Shown one piece after another: positions 34,601 through 46,777 of a stretch of 64,000 nt of DNA (position 1 is its first letter; every line of letters starts with the position of its first letter). Both the position numbers and the translations under genes were made by a program. The stretch spans positions 6,859,501 to 6,923,500 of the forward strand of contig JAVHKY010000054.1 in the NCBI GenBank assembly GCA_035079385.1. Reading direction: 5' to 3'. The DNA is from Aspidiotus rigidus (Eukaryota; Arthropoda; Insecta; Hemiptera; Diaspididae). The notes under the pieces were generated by a model. That model made no database searches, was not told the origin of the DNA, and saw only the letters and a list, made by a program, of their open reading frames with translations.

Positions 34601-37437
34601 ATGTCACCCGCACATAAAAGACGTCTTAAAGCTCATCATATTCAGATAGATATTAGCAAAATTGGAGTTTCTACCTGTTCCACAAGATATAATGAGTTTC
34701 TTTCCTAGTGTATGTATGTACTGTGGGAATCGGAAAATTTGTAGTACATTCAAACCAGCGATTTATGATTTTACTCGCCTTTCAGGATTTAAATTCCATG
34801 ATTCTAATAAAAATTGAATTGGTAAAAAAGGATTTCCAAAGTTTTCAAATGTAAAAACCTTCCTTAATTTTTTTTTTTCTTACAGTCAATTTATCGAACC
34901 GACAGCAAAAAACTTAAACGAGAATATGTTTTCGAAATCGGGTACTGAGCTCATTTTTGTTGAAAAAATTGAAATGCTGTGATGAGATTCATGATAATGA
35001 ACCTTATAATTGGTCCCGGGGGTGAATTGAGTGATTCATCGACTTTCTATTGGGAGACTAAACAATGAAATGAGAAAGAAAGTGCAAAACGTTTTCTGCT
35101 GTTCTGAACGTCAAGTCTTATCACCTTGTACATCTTGTTGAATTTCTCCTTTCTATTTTACTGGGAAATTTTTTTAATATTTAGATAAGTGAAAACTCAA
35201 ACATCAGTTGAATAAAACAAAAGAAATTCTGTTTTTTAGAATGGAATGTTACCACCTCGTTCAAGATATATAATCCGCCGTGGCCTGTTGAAACGTATGA
35301 AGAATACACGTCAGAATAAAAGAACCGTTTTAGTTTACGATGTGTCTTCTTTATTTCTTCTGAATAAAGAATTAGCCATTAGATACAAGTAAGTGCTTTT
35401 CATCACTTCGTAAATGATAAACTTAAATTCAATTGTAGGACATGTAGTGCGTACAATAACGTAATAATAATTACAAACATAAAAAATTAATAATAAAATA
35501 TTTTATAAAAAAAAAAAAATTTCAAATCATAAAATTACAATGTAATAACACAAGTAAGAAAAGGAATGGATTTCGATGTACGGTACGCAAAATGACTAGA
35601 ATATAAAATCTTTAAATATAGAAATTGACGATCCTAATCAATACAATACGCAAGATAAAAAAAATATATATACTGTAAAATATCCGTGTAAGGAAAAAAA
35701 CTACAGGCTCTATGAAATTGATTGTATAGTTTATATGAACGGTATCGAGTGAAATGGACGTTTAGTGAAATTAAGGAACTATTTTCAACTTCCATGTGCA
35801 GTGTAACTGACGGACTTCATAATAAGTACGACAATTTTCAATATTCGCTGAACTGATTTTGACTTTACAGATTGAGTAATCAAGATCTATCGAGTACTTG
35901 CACTCACAATGCACAAATAGCTGCTTCTCTTGGTAGACGAGATCTGCAACAGGTTTGGAATTTGTTGTTAATATCAGCGACCACTGTGAACAATAACTGT
36001 AACGATGGTATAGACTGGGAAAGACACCCGTTGGCTAAGCAAATGTTACAATCTATGTATGTATAAATTTAACACAATTATTTTCGAATTTTAAAAGTCG
36101 CATAATTCAAATCTTGTCGTTTTTGTCCCGTAGAATTCTATTTTATATTTCACAAAGCGACATTCAAACAGCTGCTACACTTTGTTGTATTTTCCGACAT
36201 CATTTGAGTTGTTCAGAGAATGAACAAAATAAACCGAGGCCGTTCAGAACGATTTCGAAAACTGTAAGTAATTTTATATTTTGGTTTTGGTATTTTAGGG
36301 AAAGAATGGTAGTCGTAAAAAATTGAACGCAATTAAAAAATTCACTTTCGGAGTACATTTATAAAATATCGAGAAACGAATTTGTTGGTTACTATTTATT
36401 CTTTTTTATAGCCTGTCGCTTGTACGTACCGTGAATGGCTAAGTGAGGTATGTCGAACACCGAAATTACGTGCTTCATTGATTTTGATGTTCGTATAATG
36501 ATAGTTGAACTTGTAAAATAGGCTTTTAAAATTAGGATTTTTGCAAAGAGCACGCTTCGTACCGGTTTTACTATGTACCTACCTCGATTTACTTTACAAT
36601 AATGTCTATTTTATTAAGCCGTAGAAAGCAGATTTTTTGAATTCTATTTTTCTACATGTCTGTGAATTATTTATTCGATTTATTTTGTTTAGCCTAGTGG
36701 ATCTCCGTATCATACAATACATCCTACGAGTATAGATACTTCTCTTGACAGTGCTTGGTCGTTTCCTAGTCGAAAACTTGGTCGTTCAAGTTCGTGGTCA
36801 GAATTCCTAGAAGATATTGGACCTTCTAATATAGTTGAATCTGTCGAGGCCATTGATACTGTCGACATGCCAACTCTGATTCCTAAGTAAAGATACTACT
36901 GAAATCTTCTTTCTATGTAGTTTGGCTTTCCGTGTCAAGGGAATGACTCTTAAGTATAATTTTAGATCAAATAAAGGGAAAAAGTACGAACTACTTTTCG
37001 ATCGAGTCATACAAGCGTATGGAGACATTCTTCATAGGTGGCAATTGCTAACCGTGAGAGGAATGATAATGAAAAGTGTTGATCTCGACAATATAGAAGA
37101 ATATAAAGGTATGGAAACTGTCGCGGAATGTCAGAACTGTAAAAATTTAGTATTGAGTAAAGTCTGTTCCAAGTGCAAATCATCGGCTTTATATTGCGTC
37201 ATTTGTCGACTGTCAGTGAAAGGTATGTGAACAATTTTATCACATGAAATTCCAGGTTATACGCTATTTTGCTCATCAGTTGCTTTGCGTTTTTCAGGAT
37301 TAGCCAGTGTTTGTATGAAATGCGGTCATGGAGGCCATTTGTCACATATGAGGCAATGGTACGAGTCTGATACGTGTTGTCCTCTTGGGTGTAAATGTGA
37401 ATGTTTTCTAAGTTTTACTACCCTCGCCATAAATTAA
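31691..37437 (+). CDS. WDR59: GATOR2 complex subunit WDR59
   Basis: Component of GATOR2, the positive regulator of TORC1 amino-acid signalling on lysosomes. About 21 exons: 31691-31768, 31841-31890, 31963-32098, 32183-32390, 32496-32641, 32709-32858, 32930-33089, 33167-33246, 33334-33436, 33501-33739, 33814-33978, 34054-34143, 34225-34363, 34446-about 34666, 35240-35388, 35871-36056, 36134-36263, 36412-36447, 36693-36886, 36921-37222 and 37298-37437. Order of domains: N-terminal WD40 propeller (ATCSLDTFTYIWDIREP, GGDVKIWDERKYS, TASQDGTVKFFD, LITWSKDQTLRIWEI), RWD domain (ISIYIHFPPSYPRNKGP), ARTCGAKF linker, helical part (KELAIRYKLSNQDLSSTC), and a C-terminal CTLH/RING-type zinc region (CQNCKNLV, CSKCKSSALYCVICRLS, CMKCGHGGHLSHM). 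The donor of the 14th exon (near 34666) is weak. The gene is complete and unusually rich in introns for this window. Confidence 0.95.
34888..34970 (+). pseudogene. Decayed duplicate of a WDR59 exon segment
   Basis: Bases about 34888-34970 repeat 34512-34594 of the 14th WDR59 exon with scattered changes; both contain aacgagaatatgtttt and gggtactgagctcatttttg. The copy lies in the following intron and lacks a good frame (an in-frame TAA follows the first codons), so it is a partial exon duplication that is no longer coding. Confidence 0.75.
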
Positions 37438-37631
37438 TGGAATAGGTTCCTACTGCAATACCATTTTTGTTCTCAATCATGAAGTTATTGTGTTATTTTC
37501 TTCGTACCATATTTATATGTTTTGAGTAGGTAAGGTATTTAGTTTCATCATAAAATGTATCTCATGACTCACCAAAGAAATTTGTAGTTTTTTGTCTGCT
37601 CTTCGTCGAAACTGTAATTGCGATTCTTTAT

Positions 37632-38696
37632 CTACAACCTAGTAGTCCGATTATAACAGCTGAAATAATGGGCATGAAATTACAGTGTTTTGTTTTAGTG
37701 TTGATATAACTATTTTTTTTTCTTACGTACCTGTCTAATAATTTGCGCTTTATTTCCGGTGGATAAGTGACGTATATATAATTTTCATTTCCCGAAGGAT
37801 TTTGATCTGATGCCGGGTAATACTCATCGGAATACTGTTTCACGTATGGATAAGACGCAAAATGTTGCAACATTTTTTCTTCAGCAACGTTCAGATCATT
37901 TGAACTACATGCAAATAAAAACATCCTTCTTTAAGGTTTTTCGCTCACAATGCTGAGGAATTTGACGAGATACTTACTCGAAGAATATCCATATTACGTA
38001 GTAACATAAAGTCAGACCTAAACTCAATAGTATAATTGGTATGAAAATAAGGCCCCATGAAAATTGTCTCAGATGTGATTGGGTATCCTCCCAATAACGA
38101 TCGCAAGTCAAATACCAACATATTGCGTTATTCAACTCTTCTATAAAATTTAGATGATTGGATGAAGTTAATTAGGAGTAATTGCGTGATTCAAAAACAT
38201 ATCTTAATTACAATTATATGTACCTTCTATATCTTTGAAATCCTGAACCGATAGATTGACTAGTAAACCAGCGATACAATCTCGTACCAAACTCTAAAAA
38301 AGCAAGAATCAGTCACTCGAACGATTCTATTTTTGAAAATATTTTTTTAAAACTTGATATTACCTCGCACTTTATTTTCAATTTCAGTAAATCATCTGTC
38401 TTACAATTAGCTTTGAGTTTTTGTAGTTCGACGAATCGTTGACGTGGTGGTATTACAGAGTCGACCAGAGTTTCGCATTTGTTCATCGGGTGTGTATTAT
38501 TTTGCTCGTTTTTCGCTCCTGGAGCTTCCGACCTATAATGTATACAAGGGTTATCGATCAGCAAGTCTGCTATGATAGATTTTTCGCTTAGTGTAATGCG
38601 CAAGTTATAAGAAGAGGACCGTCGCCATGTTGATAAAGTCGAAGAAGGAGCAGTTTTAGGAGGTTTCAGGAAAGCCGTGAGAAAAATATCAAACAT
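37632..38696 (-). CDS. Unrecognised single-pass membrane protein
   Basis: Five exons, 38364-38696, 38224-38293, 37978-38140, 37731-37904 and 37632-37659, join in exact phase to 255 residues, which argues for a real gene. Residues about 1-110 are polar, with several Cys (NKCETLVDS, NCKTDD, KIKCE). A Cys-bearing helical part follows (SLVRDCIAGLLVNLS, NAICWYLTCDRYWEDTQSHL), then one strong membrane segment (GLIFIPIILLSLGLTLCYYV). The tail of about 75 residues is Tyr-rich (YPYVKQYSDEYYP, YIYVTYPPE) and ends basic. The first residues are mildly hydrophobic and could be a signal peptide. I do not recognise the family. The gene converges with WDR59, whose stop is 195 bp away. Confidence 0.6.
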
Positions 38697-38716
38697 CGAA
38701 TTTCGGCCGACTGACT

Positions 38717-38941
38717 AGGGACCTTAGGGTGAAAAATATAAAAATCCGAAAAAATGTGATTCGATAAGAGCTTTCAACGACGAATCTGTAGCAACGCGCA
38801 GCATCACTACTCGTATATTAACCTTGTCGCGCTCTGTTCATATCCAGTTAACGAGCGTATTTTTGCCAATCGCTCCCGGCCGACGGTTGAGCTTCCTTAT
38901 CTGCTACAAATCGAATGAGCTATTTTCACCCTAAGGTCCCT
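38717..38941. mobile_element. MITE-like element with inverted ends
   Basis: agggaccttagggtgaaaa at 38717-38735 is the reverse complement of the run at about 38923-38941. Similarity weakens inward over about 40 bp. The element is about 225 bp and lies immediately upstream of the membrane-protein start, so it may be in its promoter. Confidence 0.6.
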
Positions 38942-39461
38942 TTTCAGTTGAGAGGTCACGATTAAGTAGAAAGATTAAGTATATCAATGAAAACGAAAAA
39001 TTAGTGAATTTCCTTTATTTTTGTAGTTTATTCTTGTACTTGATGTTTGGTGTTTAAAATAGCCCAGGTTTCTGTGACTTCGAACCGCGAATAACTGCTA
39101 GCAAACTGCAAAACTATACCCAACGTTGATCCAACTGACGTCTTGACTCTTGACTCCCATACCTAAGAATAACACAAGAGCTCAGATCATTGTATTTTTG
39201 TTCGATCATAACGAATTTCTTATGAACAAACGGTGAGAAGTTTATGATCTTCGCTCCTCAGTCCCCATGTTGTTCTCCTAAGAGTAACCTTATCAGTTGG
39301 CAGTTGGATCAACGAGATGAGTAGTCTTGCTTATAATTATTTACTGATTGACGTAACAGATACCTGGCCTTTTCTCTTAGGGTACTACTCAGATTGCTTC
39401 TCTTTCGACTTTATCAACATGGTGACGATCCTATATTCTTATCACTGGCGCATACCTATCT

Positions 39462-39926
39462 TATATCTGCCGCACAAAGTTAAATTGACGTACATCCCGA
39501 ACATCGATCCGGGAAACTGATAATCTTTCCTCGATGATAAAAATGGACTTCAATCGAGTTCGTTTTGAGGATTTCGCACTAATTTTCCACGAGGAATTCG
39601 AAAATGACGTTGTATTTTCCTAATTCAATCTGGTTTTTGAGATAATGGAGTTACGTCAATTTGATAGATTTATGATTTTGACGTATCTCCATTATCTCAA
39701 AAACCAGGCCGAGTTGGGATTCCTTGTTCAAAATTGAGTAGGAAATCATCAAGACTTTGTTAAATTAACGTACTTTAAAATATTCGCTGACAAAGGGATT
39801 GCCACGCACACATACAAACTGATTACGAGCTGACTACGCACACTTAGACATTTGTTACGCGAAAGATACCGTTTGGTAATCTCATGAAATGGATATACGT
39901 CAATTTAACTTTGTACGGCAGATATA
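39462..39926. repeat. Foldback element (about 465 bp)
   Basis: Outer arms tatatctgccgcacaaagtt (39462 on) and its near reverse complement ending at 39926, and inner arms of 21 bp (39630-39650 and 39688-39708, the run ctggtttttgagataatgga) share one centre near 39680. No protein frame is supported inside. Confidence 0.75.
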
Positions 39927-39929
39927 GTT

Positions 39930-41495
39930 CCTTACCTATACCAAGGAGAAAGGGCCCAACTAAGCCAGCCTGGTTTTCAAAACTTCTCTGTGATCTTAAA
40001 TTTAAGGCTGAAGGCTTTGATTTCCCCTCTTTCTAAACAATTTTAACTTTTTTGGCTTAGGCCTTGGAAGGTGTAGACACTGGAACTTGGAAAAATTTCG
40101 TGATGGGCTAAATAAGTATTCTGAGAATGGGGCTTGAAAATATTTTTCTTTTGTTTCGATCCCTCCAGAAGAATATGGGATGCAAAAATCAGACCATCTT
40201 TATTTTAAGATCCCGTGTCGGGGCAGAGCGGGGAAATGTGCGAAAATTCTCGTTGCTTCAAATGATTAAGAGAATTGTACCGAGAGGCTCGTTTTCTGTT
40301 GTGTGTGTGGCAAGGGATCAACTTCGCCCACGTTTCAGATTAGGAAGGGATGGTAAACGAGGATTCTCGTTTTTTAGGTAAAAGAATGTGAATTCAGTGG
40401 GACGTCGGAAAACTCTTTTTCCTTGCCTAGCATGAAGATCATTACTGTAAATTTGTCATATTTGAGATCTAGTCCTCTTTGATATTAACAGGGGCTGCGC
40501 TACTCGTACATCCGTTTGAGGGGGCTGTAGATTTGTGATTTCCTCTTCGGTCTCTTTATCCTTCAATTCTAGGAGGTGCTGAAGACATATTGGACTCAAT
40601 TTGGATAATCAGTGGTATATTATTATTTTTGTTTGGGGGGAGGAGGGTGGAAATCATCCTTGTCTCACGTGATGGAGAGGATATTACCAAGAAGCTCGTT
40701 TTCTGTCGTGTGCTCGCGGTAAGAGGCCGCTTACAAATCTGCGTATCATTGAAGCGGGAAAAAGTTCAAAAATTCTTGTTGTGCACGGCGAGAGTAGACT
40801 GCTTTGATTCCGGCAATATACTTACAGGGAGAAATCAGCTTCAAACCATCATTCAGCCCGTTTCCACGTCATAAATCGGAATGAGGGGTTCACATGCTCA
40901 CAGCCCCCTTCCCCCAACAGTTGGGAGGTGAGAAAACGAGCACAAACGAATCAACCGACTTCCGATCTGGAGAGTTGAGGACGTGGTCCCCGTACTACGC
41001 AGTTTTGGCTTTACTTTTTTTACGAGTAGTTTTATTTCAATTCGAGAATTGAATATCCTACCTACATAAAAGCCGCTACATTACGAAATGCGCCACTTTG
41101 CAACATCAGTTTGAGGCTACATTCGTTACATAGAAATAGCCATTAGAAACCTGTTGTGAAATCGCAACCTCTCTACATGAAGAAGGGTCCTCAATATCAA
41201 TAGACGGAAAAATGAGCAAAGTCTTGATGTATCTGTCAATGGAATTAGCCCCGGTCCTAGGTCAGGCAAAGTGGGGCAATTGATCCAGGCCTCACGCAAA
41301 AGCAAATCCAGGATATTTTTTGGGCGTAAAGGGTGAAATTATGTCCTCACTCTTTATCATTGGGGACAGGGTGTTCTGAGGCATTCCAAATTCAGCTGTA
41401 GGACAGGTGGCGTTTCTTCTTTAAAAAAACTTCGCCCTTCCGACATTGCCCACGAATGTTCAGCACTGATGGAATGAAAATAAATAGTCTAAATT
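39930..41495. other. Non-coding stretch with degenerate repeats
   Basis: Two segments near 40270-40320 and 40680-40730 share gctcgttttctgt and surrounding words, suggesting an old duplication. Short open frames occur on the + strand but none has splice support or a known motif. A missing 3' exon of the zinc-finger gene may lie here; I could not find it. Confidence 0.35.
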
Positions 41496-41501
41496 ACTTA
41501 C

Positions 41502-42910
41502 TTATCGCATAAGTTTGCCTGCTGGTTTTTCGAACTATTCTCTTGACCACTAGAAGAACTACTTTTCGTACTTTGTGGCACCACGGACAGAGCATTCCGT
41601 TGAGTCGGCTCCCTCCATACTTCGAGGTCGGTTATGGGACCATTTTTACCGCGATGTAGTTGTGAAGACTCACTGGTCGTTATACCGTTATCTTTTTCAC
41701 TTTGCTTTTGCAATACTTCGCATCTCATTATATCACAGTAATCAGCTAAACAGACGGCGTCTTCTGCCTGTACATTGTATATAAAGGATACGTATTGGTT
41801 CAAGAATAATTGGGTACATTTCAACGTTCAATCAATTTTTTTACCATATTAATTTTATTTCTATGCCTGTTGCTGAAGTGTAAATCCAAATATTTTTCAT
41901 GGTAGAAAGATTTTCCGCAGAAGGTGCAAGTCCACTGAGACGGTCTGTACTGACGCTTGGCGGACTCTTGCGGATAGAAGATATCGCGCATTGGGTGAAA
42001 GGGACATTCCAGAGGTAGTTTTACTTGATATTTATCGAGAACGGGAATCCATTTCTGTGAAACATGAAATCTATTGAAATGCATTCGTGTTAACGAGACC
42101 TCTTTTCGTTCAACGTCTTTGCTCGTCAAGTAATGAGTTCTCAATTTTTTTTAATACGGCTCTTAGCGGACTAATTTTTCCCATTTGACGTTCTCAACAT
42201 CGATATTAACGACTTCTAAATCATCAGCATAATTTTAAAACAAATTATCTAATATTCTACTTCATACTATGTCCGAAGTTTTTCAATAGTATTTCGTAAA
42301 TTTCCTCATTCTCCTTGGTTTGTGCAAAGTCACCATCTTGCGCTCTGCATACTTTTTGAAGTTTGTAACCGGACTGAAGTCCAAATCACATGATTTTCAG
42401 TATACCATGATTGCTGTTTCAATTTCTACATCAGTAAAATAGGATCTAATACTTACACTACGGAAATTAATTACACTTACATTTTGTATCAAACGTCTAA
42501 CTACGGCAGCGCTATCTCTGGGACATTTTATTTTGAAAACTGTCGGCCCAGGCCATGGAACTAATGTTAATATTATCAATCCGATAAGCTAAAAAATATA
42601 ATTTGAAAGAATATATACGTACAATAAATTAATCCATAACTACATTCCGCTCCTATAGTATGTAGATCTAATGGTGTCCAGCTGATACAAAGGGCAAGAA
42701 GAAAAAGTTCATAAAGGGGGATTGTCACTAATTTTTCAAGACATAAAAGGAAATATTAGCTACAGACTACAGCTGTTGCAAAATTTCGGGATGGACGTTC
42801 GAACCCCTCAAAAGTGTTTCAAAATTGTCCAGGTATCCATTATTCTCAACATAACTTACCGTCCACTTAGAGACGACACGCTGCAGAAAGAAAATCAAGT
42901 ATAGAGACAT
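41502..42910 (-). CDS. C2H2 zinc-finger protein with hydrophobic N-terminus, 3' end not found
   Basis: Four exons, 42860-42910, 42481-42588, 41845-42054 and 41502-41767, join in phase. The first two code for MSLYLIFFLQRVVSKWT followed by LIGLIILTLVPWPGPTVFKI, a signal peptide or signal anchor. The third contains one C2H2 finger, WTCTFCGKSFYHEKYLDLHF with SNRH completing the Cys-Cys-His-His set, after a Cys/His motif CPFHPMRDIF. The fourth has another Cys group (CLADYCDIMRC) and a Ser-rich low-complexity tail. A donor after codon 211 (gcgataa|gtaagt) shows that the gene continues, but no downstream exon was located. A C2H2 finger on a secretory-pathway protein is unusual. No gene name can be given with confidence. 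Confidence 0.6.
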
Positions 42911-44870
42911 GAAAACAGAAGAAAAAGAAACTCCGACAGCAATTCAACTCTAAGTTGTGTCTGCTAAGTGTGTTTGGCATGCCCGGGGGTCACCGCAATT
43001 TGGCAGTTGCTAAGAGGGGGTTTTCCCAAGGAGATTCTTTCAACACTGAAGTCATACCCGAAAGGGTCGATACCGGTGTTGGAGCGAACAAAATTAATTA
43101 ATGCACCCACAACCCGCACCTATTTCATAATGGAGGACGGCGAACTGCCCGTGCGATACAAGTGATTCTCAACCTAACTGAACCAATGGTCCGCACATAA
43201 ACGATAGTTCACTGTCAAAGATGTACTGCGTTTGTCTCTAGATTATCTCTAAGTTTACTAGACTAACTTAGTGGTAATGTAGAGGTCAGCATAAAATCGA
43301 CCTCTGATTATATTGGTATACAGGAATTCTATGTATATGCATGAAGATGTCTATCTAGTTTATCCCCGGAAGTAATCCTATAAAGAATCACAACTCGTCT
43401 TTCGGGATACGAATTACGTCCAAATTACATCTAGTCACTACATTTTTCTCTGCTATCTATATAGGCCTACCTACATTAGAATGACGAAAATCTAGATAAA
43501 TTCGTATTTTTCTACTCCATATTTTGTGTACCCACCTGCAAACGAAACGAAATAGTCTTCATTCATTCATATTCTGCGAAAACTGCAATTTTATAATGGA
43601 AGGCATTCAATTCATTTCAGCGCAGAAATATTGCTGACATCCCAGGATAGCCGAGGAAGGAAAAACTGTCCACCAGATACGCCGGAGAATAGCGATCTAA
43701 AAGATCGCATCAGCGACGGCCAACACCTTCAACATGTACAACGGATGGTGTGTACTCGACTTTTCGAATATCAGTCTGTCTGAAAGAAATATTTAGACTA
43801 CTTTCAATAAAAGCATATAAACTCATTTTTCTTCAATTCAAAACACACCCGATGGTTACAAATTTATTGTAGCCTATTTACATCGGTGAAGTACTTGTCC
43901 TTTCTGATGGAACGGTATTCAATCGGAAAATAAAAAATAAAACATTTCGTTGATTAACTTAACGTCAATCAATAGAAACGCGCAAGCGTTGCAGCTTGCG
44001 TGGAAAATATCTTCTAAGGGAACGCTATGTCGGAAAAGAGGGAAGTTTTGACTAGGACGTCGGCATTAACAAGCGTGCACGCTCTGCTGCGTTCAACTCC
44101 GTGCGAAGACACGAGTATAGCATTTTGTATGAAAGGGCTAACGAATTTGTACACTAATCACCTAATGGGTACAACTCACCTATTTCGATCACGGAGATAC
44201 ATTTTCTGGGTTTTATTCAAAAGTGTGTGAATGCTAAATAAATACGAAAATGAAAAACTTGTCTTTAGGGCGAAGAAATGAAGGACATGTTTCATAAAGA
44301 GGTCCAGTTATAAATTCTGGATTGGGGGGGGAAGCGAGATTTGGAAAATTTTTCCTGGGAGGAGAAGAGTTGAGGTTCAGGGCTTCGTACGCATTCAAAT
44401 TCCTGTTTGAAAAGGGCTCTAAGCCCTCGTACCGGTAAGAAAATTTCCATCAAACCTGGTAGCACCTATTATTTTCAAAACTCGGCTAACCGAAATATAT
44501 ACTTCATCTTTATCTCCCAATGCGACCATGACGAAGACGGCATCAGCCCGTCGATGCGAAGAATTAAAAGACGAACGATACTGAGATACACATGTATTAA
44601 CTTTCACAAGACGAGATGACACGACTCAATAGTAGACAATGAGCGAGTGCCCTCTGAAGCTTCGCTTACATTACATTTCTCGATATCTTATATACTAATT
44701 ATTGAGGAGCTCGTACGCGTCTTTTTCCCAAAATATTGAATCGTCGCTTGTTTGTTTTTACTTACATTACGCTCGTCTTCAGTCAAGTATCGTGATACTG
44801 AAGGTACGTGACGAGATATGCCAAATTTTCGTCACAGGTCCAACCCCCCCCCCAATTTTTGAAAAAAGAG
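42911..44870. other. Intergenic, no supported gene
   Basis: Contains only short frames without splice support. A small perfect stem (cgcaagc with gcttgcg) is at about 43981-44000. From 44300 onward the base composition becomes patchy, with G-runs and C-runs. Confidence 0.35.
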
Positions 44871-44874
44871 ACAA

Positions 44875-45020
44875 GCTTTTGACATGTTTCATGTCTTTTC
44901 TCTCGCCGGACCCCAATTTTGAAATTCGCGAGTACACCACCCCCCCCCCCCCCGTCAAGAGAGTCCGTGCACATCTCTACCCCGTGGGTGATTCAGAAAT
45001 TTGCGAGTACACCCCGCGTG
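44875..45020. repeat. Dispersed 140-bp repeat, copy 1
   Basis: Shares ttgacatgtttcatgtcttt, the ctcgccgg...cccc...ttttgaaa segment and ggtgattcagaaatt with the copy at 46428-46562. It includes a run of about 15 C bases near 44937-44953, which could form a G-quadruplex on the other strand. Confidence 0.75.
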
Positions 45021-45099
45021 TGCGTGCAAATGCATACCTGTGGGGTAGCTCAAAATATTTCTCATACCATTTCATACAACAGACCACTATACGTCAAAT

Positions 45100-45600
45100 A
45101 GTATAGCTTAGCTTGTATATTAGGCTAGTATAATGTATATTAGGGCTAGTATTTTGTATTGATGGTCTGGGTTTCACAGCTCTTCTTAGCCTACTTTACG
45201 CTAGTATACTATATATGTACCTTTCTCCTAAGCCTGTAGTAAAGGTTAGATCTAGTATGCAGCTAGTATAAAGGAGGTTTGGACCTAGTATAAGCCCAGT
45301 ACAAAATGTCAAATAGTATAGCTTCGCTATGTACTGGGCTAGTATATTGTATATTAGGAATGAGGCCTAGTATACTAAGCTAGTATACTGTATCTTAGGT
45401 CTGGATCTAGTATAAGTCTAGTCTAGAGCTAGTCTAAGGCTAGTACATATAAGCCTAGTATACCAGTAGTTCACTGCATAGGTATAGGTCAAAAAGGGAT
45501 CTTGCATGCACGCACATTCTTCCAAAATTAGGGTAGGGTTCTGAGAAAAAAGCTAGTATAAAGAAGGCCTAGACCTACTATAAGCCTAATATAATATAGT
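45100..45600. repeat. CTAGTATA-rich sequence
   Basis: The word ctagtata and close variants (gcctagtata, gctagtatac) recur many times in both this block and those at 51800-52110 and 53780-54020. It resembles a low-complexity satellite made from a self-complementary core, not a gene. Confidence 0.7.
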
Positions 45601-45609
45601 TTGAGAGTC

Positions 45610-45770
45610 TAAATTTTTCTCGAATCTCCAGCTATATATGATGGCTCGAGAGTTGAAATTTTTCCAAGTTTTTTGCCGGACGGCGGACGGCGCACGGCAA
45701 ATTTCTGAAAAAGCCCCCCATAGAACAGGTTCCCTGTTGAAAATCCTAAGCGAAAGAGCGGAGCGAGTGA
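45610..45770. repeat. Copy of a dispersed repeat with ggttccctgttgaaa
   Basis: Contains atatatgatggctcgagag, ggcggacggcgcacggc and ggttccctgttgaaaa. Related runs are at about 31065-31150, 46770 and 2230. Probably fragments of one repeat family. Confidence 0.5.
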
Positions 45771-46427
45771 GCCCCACAAAAGCTGATAGCTCAAAAAATA
45801 TTTCTCATACTCTTTTCGGGTTCGGATCCCGACGAGGTGATCAAATTTTTTACCTGAGTTTTTCATTTACCAACAACCCCCCTCATTTAATAACCACCCC
45901 CGTACGTAAGTATTGTGCCTTTCAGTTTATGAAGCCTATCATCATGACGTCACATCAACTGATAACAGAGTACAAATACCCATAATCCAATAAGGAAACC
46001 TAAATTTATTTTATTCAATCAAAAATAAGGAATATTTCCAACGATGTTTTTATCATTATTTGGAACGATGTTAAGAGTTGTCATCAATAATGACCAACGA
46101 AGTATGCGACCTTAAACGGAAAAACGTGCCTTAGCGGCAAAATGTTCCTTTCTAAGACAAAGGAAAAGAACTTCCTAATTTAAAAAAAAAAGAAAAAAGA
46201 AATTAAAAAACGGCAATTGAAAAAAATATTTCGATCTCCTGAGACATCTCAAAAAGCTTTCCAAATTGAAAATAACACTTCCATCTCCCGAGATACCTCA
46301 AATCGGCGTAATTATTGTTTTTCTAGCTAGAAAAATCAATAAAACTTCATCACCATCTTTCCTCCTACAACAATAAAATAAACGATAAGTTTCTTATCAA
46401 CTAATAGGTTTGTTGATCATCAAATTT

Positions 46428-46562
46428 TGACATGTTTCATGTCTTTTCCCTCGCCGGGCCCCGATTTTGAAACTCGCGAGTACACCCCCTATCCCCCCTT
46501 CCCCCGTCAAGAGAAATCTCTACCCCTTGGGTGATTCAGAAATTCGCGAGTAAACCCCGCGT
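46428..46562. repeat. Dispersed 140-bp repeat, copy 2
   Basis: Second copy of the block at 44875-45020, with the long C-run shortened and interrupted. Confidence 0.75.
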
Positions 46563-46745
46563 AATAATAATAAATAATTAATTAATTAATAATTAAATAA
46601 TCAAATAATTAAATAATTAATATAATTAAATAATTAAATAATTAATTAATTAATAATTAAATAAATAAATGATTAAATAATTAAATAATTAAATAATTAA
46701 ATAATTAAATAAATAAATGATTAAATAATTAATATAATTAATAAT
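46563..46745. repeat. AT-rich microsatellite (attaaataa type)
   Basis: Irregular iterations of aattaaata and aataattaa over about 180 bp. Confidence 0.85.
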
Positions 46746-46777
46746 TAGAAAATTTTCTAAGTCTCTCTTCCTATCAT

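Noticed and set aside
45586..45985. Open frames on both strands near 45.7 kb
   Set aside because: They lie in dispersed repeat sequence and share residues only because the repeat is translated in several frames.
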